A stretch of 64,000 bases of DNA from Mycobacterium sp. Z3061 (lineage in GTDB: Bacteria; Actinomycetota; Actinomycetes; Mycobacteriales; Mycobacteriaceae), in the NCBI RefSeq assembly GCF_031583025.1, contig NZ_CP134062.1, positions 1,054,001 through 1,118,000 on the forward strand. Reading direction: 5' to 3'. The notes below the pieces were generated by a model. The model ran no database searches. It was not told the DNA's origin and was given only the letters and a program-made list of their open reading frames with translations. A program made the position numbers and the translations under genes. How positions within the stretch are numbered: the stretch's first letter is position 1; the number at the start of each line of letters is the position of its first letter. Positions 9,168-17,487 of the stretch are shown piece after piece.

Positions 9168-9734
9168 ATGGGATCTGCAGACAAAGACCAGCCCGCGGAC
9201 AAGCGACTGTTCTACGAATCCGGCGCCAGTTGGTACTGGGTGCTGGCAGGCCCGCTGTCCGCCGTGTCGCTGATCTACATCCAGCACGTCAACCATGTTC
9301 CGATTTCGTTCCTGGTGCCGTCGGTATTCCTGGTCCTGGTGTCCGCGTTCGTGGCGTTGCAGGTCAAGGCGGCGCGGATTCACACCTCGGTCGAGCTGAC
9401 AGAAGACGCGCTGCGTCAAGGCACCGAGACCATCCTGGTGCGCGAGATCGTGAAGGTGTTCCCCGAGGCCGAGAACTCGGTGAAGTCCGACAAGCCGCTC
9501 GCCAGGTGGCAGTCAGCGCGCGCGCTCGGGGAACTCATCGGCGTCCCGCGCGGGCGCTACGGGATCGGCCTGAAGCTGACCGGCGGGCGCACCGCGCAGG
9601 CCTGGGCGCGCCGTCACCGCCACTTGCGCGACGCCCTGACCCCGTTGGTGGAGCGCCGGATGGGCCCGTATGTCGCCGAGGTCGCCGACGAGATGGACGC
9701 GTACGGCGACGACGACAATGAGTCGATCCTGTGA
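9168..9734 (+). CDS. Conserved membrane protein (Rv0513 type)
   Basis: A 188-residue protein with two adjacent membrane segments (about residues 22-40 and 46-65) and a soluble, basic then acidic C-terminal domain ending in a DEMDAYGDDDNE-type tail. I do not recognise a catalytic motif. ATG 9168 is preferred because CGGAGG stands 5 bases upstream; GTG 9153, overlapping the hemB stop as GTGA, is the alternative. It lies immediately downstream of hemB in the order seen in M. tuberculosis, but a link to haem is not shown. Confidence 0.78.
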   Translation: MGSADKDQPADKRLFYESGASWYWVLAGPLSAVSLIYIQHVNHVPISFLVPSVFLVLVSAFVALQVKAARIHTSVELTEDALRQGTETILVREIVKVFPEAENSVKSDKPLARWQSARALGELIGVPRGRYGIGLKLTGGRTAQAWARRHRHLRDALTPLVERRMGPYVAEVADEMDAYGDDDNESIL

Positions 9735-9973
9735 GTGCCCGCGCTGTCGTGGAGTTGGCGCTGGCCGCCGCCGCATTGGTGGCCGCGGGGCTCAGTTGGT
9801 TGCAGACTCGCTCGACCATCGCGGTCGCGCCGGTGGTCGATGGACAGCCACCCACCATGTCGGTGGTCTACGACCCGCAGCAGCTGGTGCTGACGCTGTT
9901 GTTGGCGACGGCCGCCGGAATTTTCGCCGTACTCGGCGTGATCAGGCTCAGGCGGGCTAAGCAGATTTCTTGA
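9731..9973 (+). CDS. Small two-helix membrane protein (Rv0514 type)
   Basis: An 80-residue protein with two hydrophobic helices (about 4-22 and 48-68) separated by a short polar loop, and a basic C-terminus RLRRAKQIS. Its GTG start overlaps the previous stop (GTGA), so translation is probably coupled to the Rv0513-type gene. Its 3' end overlaps that of oprA on the other strand by 17 bases. Function unknown. Confidence 0.75.
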   Translation: MSARAVVELALAAAALVAAGLSWLQTRSTIAVAPVVDGQPPTMSVVYDPQQLVLTLLLATAAGIFAVLGVIRLRRAKQIS

Positions 9974-10394
9974 CCAGCGGCAGAACCAACTGGCGGCGCC
10001 AGTTGATTCCGTCGGCGAGGTAGCGCAGCGCCTCGTGAACCGAACGTGTCACCGGGAACAGGGCCTCGGCGGGATCACTGCTGTCGCCCAGCAGCGCGTT
10101 GACGACCGGGTTGGCGACGATCATCCACTCCACGCCGGCGGCGCGGCATTCCTCGTCGAGCACGCAGAACAGCGCGATTCCGGCAGACGAGAAGTGGGTG
10201 ACCGCACTCAGGTCGAGCACCACGGGATTGTCGCGCAGGACGAAACGCCGCACGTGCTCGCCAACCTGGTCGACGTTGAAGGCGTCGATCTCGCCACGGA
10301 TGGTCACCACGGTGGCCAGGTGCCGGCAGTGGGCCCGAATCTGGGCGCCGTTACAGTCGGCGGTGCTTGAAACGCTCGTGATCGCGGTAGTCAT
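9957..10394 (-). CDS. oprA: STAS-domain anti-anti-sigma factor, OprA-like
   Basis: A 145-residue SpoIIAA-like STAS protein. The phosphorylatable Ser lies in LDLSAVTHFSSAG, and TIRGEIDAFNVDQ marks the first strands. It matches M. tuberculosis Rv0516c (OprA), which as I recall is phosphorylated by PknD on Thr2 and acts in osmotic signalling on the SigF pathway; Thr2 is present here (MTTAITSV). ATG 10394 is used; a TTG just upstream is possible. The gene is relevant to the SigF-type promoters at 17.4-19.7 kb. Confidence 0.85.
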   Translation of the reverse strand: MTTAITSVSSTADCNGAQIRAHCRHLATVVTIRGEIDAFNVDQVGEHVRRFVLRDNPVVLDLSAVTHFSSAGIALFCVLDEECRAAGVEWMIVANPVVNALLGDSSDPAEALFPVTRSVHEALRYLADGINWRRQLVLPLVKKSA

Positions 10395-10619
10395 CAAAGA
10401 GCCCCATTTCCCCTGGCGAGCCGACTAGTGGGTCGACCAAACCCTGCACTCTAAGGTGCCCGCTAAACCTAAGGGGACTGGTAGCCGCGACTAACTCTTT
10501 GCTAAGAAGCTCCACGTCGACCGTCCCGGCGGTGTCGCTGTTAGGCTGCCGGTTGCTAGTCGGGGGGCAGGTTGACGCGACAAAGAGCAGACAGCAAGAG
10601 TCCAGGCGGAAAGAACCTC

Positions 10620-11864
10620 GTGCGCAGCGTAGAGATGAAGGCCGAGATCCGCGGGGAGATCAAGGCCCTGACCGGGCTGCGCATCATCGCGGCGCTGTGG
10701 GTGGTGCTGTTCCACTTCCGGCCGATGCTGACCGATGTGTCGCCCGAGTTCCGGGAGAACCTGGCCCCGGTGCTCAATTGCGGCGCCCAGGGTGTCGACC
10801 TGTTCTTCATCCTCAGCGGGTTCGTGCTGACCTGGAACTACCTCGACCGCATGGGCGGGGAATGGTCGACGCGCGCCACCGTGCACTTCCTGTGGCTACG
10901 GCTGGCCAGGGTGTGGCCGGTGTACCTGCTGACCATGCACCTGGCCGCGTTGATCGTCATCCTCAGCCTGCACGTCGGGCACGTGCCGTTACCTGAGGTC
11001 AGGGACCTCACCGCGATCAGCTACGTGCGCCAGGTCCTGCTGGTCCAGCTGTGGTTCGAACCGTTCTTCGACAACACCAGCTGGGACGGGCCGGCCTGGT
11101 CGATCAGCGCGGAATGGCTGGCCTATCTGCTGTTCGGCCTCATCGTGCTGGTCATTCTGCGGTTGGAGCGCACCACCCGGGCGCGCAGCCTGATGGTGCT
11201 GGCCTTTGCGGCCTGCCTACCGCCGGTGGTGTTGCTGTTGGCCAGCGGCTACTTCTATACGCCGTGGAGCTGGCTGCCGCGCATCGTCACCCAGTTCATC
11301 GCCGGCGCGCTGGCTTGCGCCGCGGTCCGCAGGTTGCGGCTGAGCACCCGCGCGCGGCACATCGCCGGATACCTCTCGCTGCTGCTCGTCGTCGCGATGG
11401 TCGGCATCCTCTACTGGTTCGACGCGCACCCGATCAGCGGCGTCGTGGACAGCGGCGGAGTGGTGGACGTGCTGTTCGTGCCACTGGTGATCACGCTGGC
11501 GATCGGCCTGGGCAGCCTGCCGTGGGTGCTCTCGACGCGGCTGATGGTCTACGGCGGAGAGATCTCATTCTGCCTGTACATGGTTCATGAGCTGGTGCAC
11601 ACGACCTGGGGATGGGCGGTGCTGCAGTTCGAGCTCACGCCGCAGGACAACCCGTGGAAGTGGAATGTCATCGGGCTCATCCTGATCGCACTGCTGATCT
11701 CCAGCCTCATGTACCACTTCGTCGAAGAGCCGGCCCGCCGGTGGATGCGCAGGATGATCGGCGCCAGAGCCGCGCCGGCGGGCACCCAGCCCGATGACTC
11801 ACCCATCACCAAACGGCATCCGATCGACGGTGCGCTGTCCGAGGTTTCCTCGCGGGCGGTGTGA
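10620..11864 (+). CDS. Acyltransferase 3 family membrane protein (Rv0517 type)
   Basis: A polytopic protein of about 414 residues from the OafA/YrhL acyltransferase 3 family, which O-acylates cell-surface glycans or lipids. It begins IKALTGLRIIAALWVVLFHFRPM, where the His is the conserved catalytic residue, and GAQGVDLFFILSGFVLTW is the second signature. About ten membrane helices follow and it ends FVEEPARRW. The start is uncertain: GTG 10620 (GGCGGAAAG upstream), ATG 10635 and TTG 10572 are in frame. It is followed within 100 bases by a secreted SGNH hydrolase, which suggests a joint acyl transfer or removal role. Confidence 0.83.
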   Translation: MRSVEMKAEIRGEIKALTGLRIIAALWVVLFHFRPMLTDVSPEFRENLAPVLNCGAQGVDLFFILSGFVLTWNYLDRMGGEWSTRATVHFLWLRLARVWPVYLLTMHLAALIVILSLHVGHVPLPEVRDLTAISYVRQVLLVQLWFEPFFDNTSWDGPAWSISAEWLAYLLFGLIVLVILRLERTTRARSLMVLAFAACLPPVVLLLASGYFYTPWSWLPRIVTQFIAGALACAAVRRLRLSTRARHIAGYLSLLLVVAMVGILYWFDAHPISGVVDSGGVVDVLFVPLVITLAIGLGSLPWVLSTRLMVYGGEISFCLYMVHELVHTTWGWAVLQFELTPQDNPWKWNVIGLILIALLISSLMYHFVEEPARRWMRRMIGARAAPAGTQPDDSPITKRHPIDGALSEVSSRAV

Positions 11865-11961
11865 GGTGGGCGCCCCGAAACGCCGGGGCCACAAGCGAGT
11901 TGACGATGGTTCGGTTGGGTCCCTCGTAGGATTTCAGATAGGTCCGTTCCAGGAGGTCGCA

Positions 11962-12657
11962 GTGACTCGGCTGGCCACCTTCGCCATCAGCATCGTCGTG
12001 CTGGTGGCTGTGGCTTCTTCCGGCCTTGTCGACTCCGCGCAGGCGCGGCCGTTCCGGGCCCTGACACTGGACCTGCGGCTCAAACCCATCGCCGTGATCG
12101 GTGATTCGTACACCACCGGTACCAACGAAGGCGGGCTGGGAGCCAATTCGTGGACCGCCCGGACCTGGCGGTCGCTCACCGTACCCGGCCTGCGTATCGC
12201 CAGTGAGGTGGCCGCCGAGGGGAGAGCCGGATATGGGGCGATCGGCGACCACGGCAGCATCTTCCAGGACCTGACAGCCAAGGTGGTGAAACCCGAAGAC
12301 GTACTGGTGGTGTTCTTCGGTTCCCGCAACGACCAGGACGTCGACCCGGTACTGCTCGCCCAGCGTGTCCACGCCACGTTCACTCTGGCCCGCCGGCTTG
12401 CGCCGTCGGCGCGGTTCCTGGTGGTCGGCCCGCCGTGGCCGACGGCAGATGTGCCGCTGCCGGTGCTGGTGATTCGGGATGTACTGGCCGGAGCCGCGTG
12501 GGCCGCGGGAGCGGATTTCGTCGACCCGATCGGGGACCGCTGGTTCGTGGACCGGCCGGACCTGATCGGATCCGACGGAGTGCACCCGAACGACGCGGGG
12601 CACGAGTACATGGCGGAGAAGATGGTGCCACTGATTCGCTGGCAACTGTCCCGGTAA
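11962..12657 (+). CDS. Secreted SGNH/GDSL-type hydrolase (Rv0518 type)
   Basis: A 231-residue exported protein: a signal peptide (residues 1-28, AVASSGLVDSAQA) followed by an SGNH fold. Block I is IAVIGDSYTTG, block III FFGSRNDQ and block V SDGVHPNDAGH, giving the Ser-Asp-His set of an esterase or acetyl-transfer enzyme. GTG 11962 has AGGAGG 5 bases upstream, which settles the start. It is probably co-transcribed with the preceding acyltransferase; the two could add and remove acyl groups on an envelope polymer. Confidence 0.85.
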   Translation: MTRLATFAISIVVLVAVASSGLVDSAQARPFRALTLDLRLKPIAVIGDSYTTGTNEGGLGANSWTARTWRSLTVPGLRIASEVAAEGRAGYGAIGDHGSIFQDLTAKVVKPEDVLVVFFGSRNDQDVDPVLLAQRVHATFTLARRLAPSARFLVVGPPWPTADVPLPVLVIRDVLAGAAWAAGADFVDPIGDRWFVDRPDLIGSDGVHPNDAGHEYMAEKMVPLIRWQLSR

Positions 12658-12717
12658 GTCGAGGTGAGACGAGTGAACCCTCGCCACCGGGACGTATTGA
12701 GTTGCGCCGCCGCAGCT

Positions 12718-12834
12718 TCAGTCTTCTGCGTGCCTCTCGTAATCCCAACGTTCAAGGCGCGCTTGCAATTGCAATAGACCAAGCCCGGCGACCGGCGCGG
12801 CTGCTGAGAGCAGGACCACCAGCATCGGACTCAT
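12718..12834 (-). CDS. 38-residue single-helix membrane microprotein
   Basis: A small open frame in an otherwise empty gap. It starts ATG with GGAGG 7 bases upstream. The product is a hydrophobic helix (residues 3-22, MLVVLLSAAAPVAGLGLLQ) followed by an amphipathic charged tail, LQARLERWDYERHAED. That layout, with a short charged C-terminus, is typical of bitopic microproteins. I think similar short proteins occur in other mycobacteria but cannot confirm this. It is transcribed away from the SGNH hydrolase and lies downstream of the 15.0-12.9 kb acyltransferase gene on the same strand. Confidence 0.65.
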   Translation of the reverse strand: MSPMLVVLLSAAAPVAGLGLLQLQARLERWDYERHAED

Positions 12835-12914
12835 TTCAAAACCTCCAAAACCCTTCTATTGGTATCACGTTCGCGGTCATCGCATGGTTCATTCGCTGAT
12901 AATCCGCCGTCGTG

Positions 12915-15038
12915 TCATTCATTTGTTATGGCTTGATCGGCCAATGCGCCGATGACGGGCGCCAGGAGTTGTGCGTACTCGGTGGTCACGTGGTTGTCGT
13001 CGCGAAACACCAGGGTGTTTCCGACGACCAACGGGCAGCGCTGCGGGCTGCAGAACAGGTCGGTCAGGTCGGCATAGGAGCCGCCGGCCGCGGTGGTCAC
13101 CCGCTGTTCGGCAGCGATGCCGTCGCCGTTGGCCGCCACCGACCGCGCCGGTGCGCAGGCGCCGGCGTCGTCCAGGTGCGCCGACAGGCACGTCGGAGCC
13201 GAGCCCTGCGGGTCGGCCACCGGACCGAGCACCAGAACCCGCGAGCCCATGCCGCGCAGCTGGGCCACCACCGTGGCCAGCGCGTCGATCCACGCGGGGT
13301 CATACGAGGCGAAGCTGAAGTCGGCGTGATAGCGCCGGCTCATGCTCAGCACCACCAGTCGCGGTCGTTCGGCCGCAAGCCGGCTCACGATCTCTGCGCG
13401 CCATTGCTCGCATTCGGTGTATTTGCGGCCCAGGTACGGGCTGACGATCGGGATGTCCAGGAACGGGCAGGTGACCTTGGCCATGGTCTCCAGCCGCCAG
13501 TGCCGCTGCTCGGCGATCTGCTGTAGGGCCGGATCCCACATCGCCGCGTGCGAGTCGCCGATCAGCGCGACGGTGGTGGGTGGGTTCGCGTCGCCTTTCA
13601 CCGAAGCGCATTCGCTCTGACCGACATCGCGCCAGGATCGCATGCAGCCGTTGACGAACACCGCCGCCTTGTCGGCCGGCGCAGCCGCCAGGGACGGATT
13701 CAGGTTGGACGGCACGGCCCGCTGTCCGGCCGCCGCGACCAGCATCTCCCGCGCCTGGGTGAACGCCTGCCGGACCGCCGCTTCCTGCGGACTGAGCTGC
13801 GGGTCGGGTGCGGGCGGCAGCGCGACGATTCTGGCCTGCGGGGCGGCCGACCCGTGCCCCACCGGGGCCGGCACCGCCGTCAGCAGAACCGCGCACGCGC
13901 ATGCGGCGACGGCGCTGGCGGCGCCGGCGACGGCCAGACTCGCCTTCGCCGAACGGCGTAACCCCGCGGCGAAGCGGCCGGGATTCTCGACGGCGTGCAT
14001 CGTGATGACGGCCAGGCCGGCGGACACCGTCGTCGCCGCGAGCCGCCCCGGCAACCCGCCGGGATCGCCCAGCATTGGTGGCAGGAGCAGCAGGACCGGC
14101 CAGTGCCACAGGTACCACGAGTAGGAGACCCGCCCGATCGCCCGCATCGCCGGCGGGCAGAGCACCCGCCCGACGCCCATGCCGCCGGTGACGCAACCCG
14201 CGCCGATCACCAGGGCGGTGCCCAGCACCGGGAGCAGCGCCGAGGTGCCGGGGTAGGGGGTGTGGGGGCCCAGTTGGGTACAGGTCAGCAGGATCAGCGT
14301 CAGGCCGCCCCACCCCGCCACTGTCGCGGGAAGCAGGGGCAGTCGCTTCCACTGGTTGATCGTCAGGGCCACCAGACCGCCGGCGGCCAGTTCCCAGGCC
14401 CGGGTGGGCAGTGAGAAGAAGGCCCAGGGTGGCGAGGTGTGGGTCCAGATCACCGCCGCCGCCAGTGACGCCGCGCCGACGAGTGTCACGACCACCAGGT
14501 GCGGCGTGTTCCGCGGTGAGTCGGCGCGGGCGATACGCCGGGCCAGATACGCCGTGGCGATGATCAGGGCCGGCCACACCAGGTAGAACTGTTCCTCCAC
14601 ACCGAGAGACCAATAGTGCTGGAAAGGCGACGGGGGGAGGTCGGAGATCATGTAGTCGGTGTTCTGTACGGCGAACCGGTAGTTGCCGACGTAGAGCATG
14701 CTGGCGATGCCGTCGATGAACACCCGCCGGGCCTGCAACGGCGGCAGCACCGCCGCCGCGACAACAGCCGTGACGACCCCGACGGTCGCGGCTGCCGGCA
14801 GCAGGCGGCGCGCGCGGGCGGCGTAGAAACGGCCCAGCGCAACGGTTTCGGTGGCCTGCACCTCACGCCAAAGCAGCCCGGTGATCAGGAACCCGGAGAT
14901 GACGAAGAAGACGTCCACACCGATGTAGCCGCCGGCGATACCGGGAATGCCGGCATGGTAGAGAACGACGGCGACGACCGCGACGGCGCGCAGCCCCTCG
15001 ATGTCCGGACGGAACGGGGCGCGGTCCTGCTGACTCAC
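12915..15038 (-). CDS. Acyltransferase 3 - SGNH fusion membrane protein
   Basis: A 707-residue O-acyltransferase. Residues about 9-370 form the acyltransferase 3 domain (FRPDIEGLRAVAVVAVVLYH, VDVFFVISGFLITGLLW, with ten or eleven helices). A low-complexity linker leads to an extracytoplasmic SGNH domain at about 430-707 (VALIGDSHAAMWD, and DDNHVTTEY near the end). Such fusions O-acetylate peptidoglycan, lipopolysaccharide or arabinogalactan-type polymers. The GTG start lies 3 bases after the stop of the Tat-signal esterase gene, so the two form an operon. Confidence 0.88.
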   Translation of the reverse strand: MSQQDRAPFRPDIEGLRAVAVVAVVLYHAGIPGIAGGYIGVDVFFVISGFLITGLLWREVQATETVALGRFYAARARRLLPAAATVGVVTAVVAAAVLPPLQARRVFIDGIASMLYVGNYRFAVQNTDYMISDLPPSPFQHYWSLGVEEQFYLVWPALIIATAYLARRIARADSPRNTPHLVVVTLVGAASLAAAVIWTHTSPPWAFFSLPTRAWELAAGGLVALTINQWKRLPLLPATVAGWGGLTLILLTCTQLGPHTPYPGTSALLPVLGTALVIGAGCVTGGMGVGRVLCPPAMRAIGRVSYSWYLWHWPVLLLLPPMLGDPGGLPGRLAATTVSAGLAVITMHAVENPGRFAAGLRRSAKASLAVAGAASAVAACACAVLLTAVPAPVGHGSAAPQARIVALPPAPDPQLSPQEAAVRQAFTQAREMLVAAAGQRAVPSNLNPSLAAAPADKAAVFVNGCMRSWRDVGQSECASVKGDANPPTTVALIGDSHAAMWDPALQQIAEQRHWRLETMAKVTCPFLDIPIVSPYLGRKYTECEQWRAEIVSRLAAERPRLVVLSMSRRYHADFSFASYDPAWIDALATVVAQLRGMGSRVLVLGPVADPQGSAPTCLSAHLDDAGACAPARSVAANGDGIAAEQRVTTAAGGSYADLTDLFCSPQRCPLVVGNTLVFRDDNHVTTEYAQLLAPVIGALADQAITNE

Positions 15039-15041
15039 GGG

Positions 15042-15911
15042 TTAGGTCGCCATCCAGGCGAGTTCACCGGGCAACTGCGCACGCCAGTAGTCGACGTCGT
15101 GCCCGCCGGGCGAGAACGTGCCGGCCGGCTTCTTCTTCAGTTGGCTGACGAATTGGCTGGATGCGAAGAAGAACCGGTCGCCGATCCCGCAGTCGACCCG
15201 GATGGGAATGGAGTTCAGCACCGGTAGGCCGAACACGGTGTTGCGGTTCCAGTCGTCGATGCTGTCGAAGGCCCCGGGCGCGCTGCCGATATAGGACATG
15301 TACAGGGCCGGACTGATCGCGCAGATGCCCGCGGTACGGGCCGGCCCCAGCCGGGCGCCCAGCAGCAGCGCGCCGTAGCCGCCCATCGACCAGCCCAGGA
15401 ATCCCACGCGTGAGGTGTCCATGCCCATCGACGCCAGCATCGGCAACAGCTCCTCGAGCACCATGGTGCCGGAGTCCTCGCCATTGGCCCGCCGGTGCCA
15501 GTAGCTGTTCGGACCGCCGTCCACGCCCACCACGGCGAACGGCGGTTTGCCCTCGCTGACCAGTTGCGCGAGCGCGTCCTCCACGCCGCAGTCCAGCATC
15601 ATGTTCGCGTCGCCGTCCTTGCCGTGCAGCGCGATGACCGGTCGCAGCATCTTGGTCTGGCCGGGCGGCATGGCGATGACCCAGTTGGTCTTGATGCCGC
15701 CCCGGGCCGCCGAGACGAAAGAGCCGGTGAGTTTGGTGGGCAGCGTCTTGCCCGCGGTCGGCGGGTCGAACGGGGCGGGCGCCGAGGGCGCCGCCAGAGT
15801 GGTGAGTGGGTCGAGCAGGGCGCTCAGCGCCCAGACGCCGGCCGCACCGGCACTGGCGCCGGCACCCATGCGCAGCACCGAGCGGCGGGTCAGGTCGGCC
15901 ACGATCGTCAA
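15042..15911 (-). CDS. Exported serine esterase (Rv0519c type)
   Basis: A 289-residue alpha/beta hydrolase of the esterase D/antigen 85-like group. The N-terminus has a twin-arginine signal (TRRSVLRM then an Ala-rich helix), so export by Tat is likely. The nucleophile elbow is GWSMGGYGA, and the His is probably in SPGGHDVDYW. The apparent start is TTG 15911; a GTG nine bases inside is possible. The stop is 3 bases before the next gene, an O-acyltransferase. Confidence 0.82.
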   Translation of the reverse strand: MTIVADLTRRSVLRMGAGASAGAAGVWALSALLDPLTTLAAPSAPAPFDPPTAGKTLPTKLTGSFVSAARGGIKTNWVIAMPPGQTKMLRPVIALHGKDGDANMMLDCGVEDALAQLVSEGKPPFAVVGVDGGPNSYWHRRANGEDSGTMVLEELLPMLASMGMDTSRVGFLGWSMGGYGALLLGARLGPARTAGICAISPALYMSYIGSAPGAFDSIDDWNRNTVFGLPVLNSIPIRVDCGIGDRFFFASSQFVSQLKKKPAGTFSPGGHDVDYWRAQLPGELAWMAT

Positions 15912-15945
15912 TAATGCCGCGCTGAAGGCGGTTTGACGCCCGTGC

Positions 15946-15981
15946 CACGCCGTATCGCAAGGGACTCGTAACGACGGCGTG
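15946..15981. promoter_or_regulatory. Inverted repeat between divergent esterase and permease genes
   Basis: CACGCCGT (15946-15953) and ACGGCGTG (15974-15981) form an 8-bp perfect inverted repeat with a 20-base spacer, centred in the 98-base divergent gap. It could be a repressor site. No match to a named operator. Confidence 0.3.
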
Positions 15982-16009
15982 ATACACGCTGAACTGCTAG
16001 CGTCCGGTG

Positions 16010-17407
16010 ATGCGGGACGACCGGGACGACCGGGAACACGAAAAAGCCACGCTGAAGCAAGGACTTTCGCAACGCCAGCTCAGCATGATCGCCATCGGCG
16101 GGGTGATCGGCGCCGGACTGTTCGTCGGCTCGGGCGTGGTGATCAAAGAAACCGGTCCGGCCGCATTCCTGACCTACGCGATCTGCGGTCTGCTGATCGT
16201 CCTGGTGATGCGGATGCTGGGTGAGATGGCGGCGGCGAATCCGTCGACCGGGTCGTTCGCCGACTATGCCGCGACCGCGCTGGGTGGTTGGGCCGGATTC
16301 TCCGTCGGCTGGTTGTACTGGTACTTCTGGGTCATCGTCGTCGGGTTTGAGGCGGTCGCAGGCGGCAAGGTGCTGAACTACTGGTTCCCGGCGCCGCTGT
16401 GGCTGTCCGCGTTGTGCCTGATGCTGCTGATGACGGCCACCAACCTGTTCTCGGTGTCATCGTTCGGAGAGTTCGAATTCTGGTTCGCCGGAATCAAAGT
16501 GGCGACAATCGTGATCTTCCTGGGGGTGGGTGCGGCATTCGTTTTCGGTCTACTGCCCGGCCGTCACCTGGATTTCTCCAACCTGACCTCACATGGCGGC
16601 TTTTTTCCCAAGGGAGTGGCGGCGGTATTCGCCGCCATCGTGGTGGTGATTTTTTCCATGGTGGGGGCCGAAGTCGTCACCATTGCCGCAGCGGAGAGCC
16701 GCGATCCCGCACGTGCGATCGCCAAAGCGACGAGGTCGGTGGTCGCCCGCATCGTCATCTTCTTCGTCGGGTCGGTCCTGCTGTTGGTGGTCATCATGCC
16801 GTGGAACTCAGTGGAACTCGGTGCCTCCCCGTACGTGGCGGCCCTGCGGCACATGGGCCTGCCCGGCGCAGACCAGATCATGAACGCGGTGGTGCTCACC
16901 GCGGTGCTGTCGTGTCTGAACTCGGGCCTTTACACCGCATCTCGGATGCTGTTCGTGCTGGCCGGGCGCCATGAGGCACCTGAGCGACTGGTCAGACTCA
17001 GCAGTCGCGGTGTGCCGGCGACCGCGATCGTATGTTCTTCGCTGGTGGGCTTTCTCTGTGTGCTGATGGCCTGGCTGTCGCCTAATACCGTTTTTCTGTT
17101 CCTGCTCAACTCTTCCGGCGCCGTGATCCTGTTCGTCTACCTGCTCATCGCGGTATCGCAGATCATCTTGCGGCGGAGGACATCCGCGGAGCAGCTACGG
17201 GTCAAGATGTGGCTGTTCCCAGTGCTTTCGATCCTGACAGCGGCGGGAATCGTTGCGGTTCTTGTGCAGATGGGCTTCGACCGGGCCACCCGAAGCCAGT
17301 TGTCGCTGAGTCTGCTGTCCTGGGTAGTGGTGGTCGCGGTGTACTTCCTCACGCCTTACTTCCGTCGTAACAGACTGTTGCGCAGTCGAATTGGTGAGCA
17401 GGGCTGA
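16010..17407 (+). CDS. Amino acid permease, APC family (GabP/Rv0522 type)
   Basis: A 465-residue polytopic transporter of the amino acid-polyamine-organocation family, AAT branch (the GABA, aromatic and proline permease group). The signature is SMIAIGGVIGAGLFVGSG in the first helix, followed by the conserved GPAAFLTYAICGLL and RMLGEMA. Twelve helices are expected. It takes the place of gabP in the M. tuberculosis order, but substrate cannot be read from sequence. The ATG at 16010 follows a GTG at 16007. A Mn-catalase gene with its own promoter follows. Confidence 0.85.
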   Translation: MRDDRDDREHEKATLKQGLSQRQLSMIAIGGVIGAGLFVGSGVVIKETGPAAFLTYAICGLLIVLVMRMLGEMAAANPSTGSFADYAATALGGWAGFSVGWLYWYFWVIVVGFEAVAGGKVLNYWFPAPLWLSALCLMLLMTATNLFSVSSFGEFEFWFAGIKVATIVIFLGVGAAFVFGLLPGRHLDFSNLTSHGGFFPKGVAAVFAAIVVVIFSMVGAEVVTIAAAESRDPARAIAKATRSVVARIVIFFVGSVLLLVVIMPWNSVELGASPYVAALRHMGLPGADQIMNAVVLTAVLSCLNSGLYTASRMLFVLAGRHEAPERLVRLSSRGVPATAIVCSSLVGFLCVLMAWLSPNTVFLFLLNSSGAVILFVYLLIAVSQIILRRRTSAEQLRVKMWLFPVLSILTAAGIVAVLVQMGFDRATRSQLSLSLLSWVVVVAVYFLTPYFRRNRLLRSRIGEQG

Positions 17408-17415
17408 AGTAAGCA

Positions 17416-17440
17416 GTTTGGACCACTGTGGCGCGGGTAA
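17416..17440 (+). promoter_or_regulatory. Candidate SigF promoter of the Mn-catalase gene
   Basis: GTTT (17416-17419), 15 bases, GGGTAA (17435-17440). This fits the mycobacterial SigF form GTTT-N15-17-GGGTA. The expected transcript would have a leader of about 40 bases. Confidence 0.65.
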
Positions 17441-17487
17441 CCGGCCAGATCGGGCCCAGACACATACGCAACAGCCCTGGGAGAAAT

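Noticed and set aside
10395-10619. SigF-like elements (GGTTT and GGGTTT) upstream of oprA
   Set aside because: The spacing is 20 bases and the -10 is poor. No regulatory claim made. I see nothing else certain in this 225-base divergent gap.
15931-15955. GTTT-N15-CCGTAT upstream of the amino acid permease as a fifth SigF promoter
   Set aside because: The -10 lacks the GGG of the other four elements, so the match is too weak to call.
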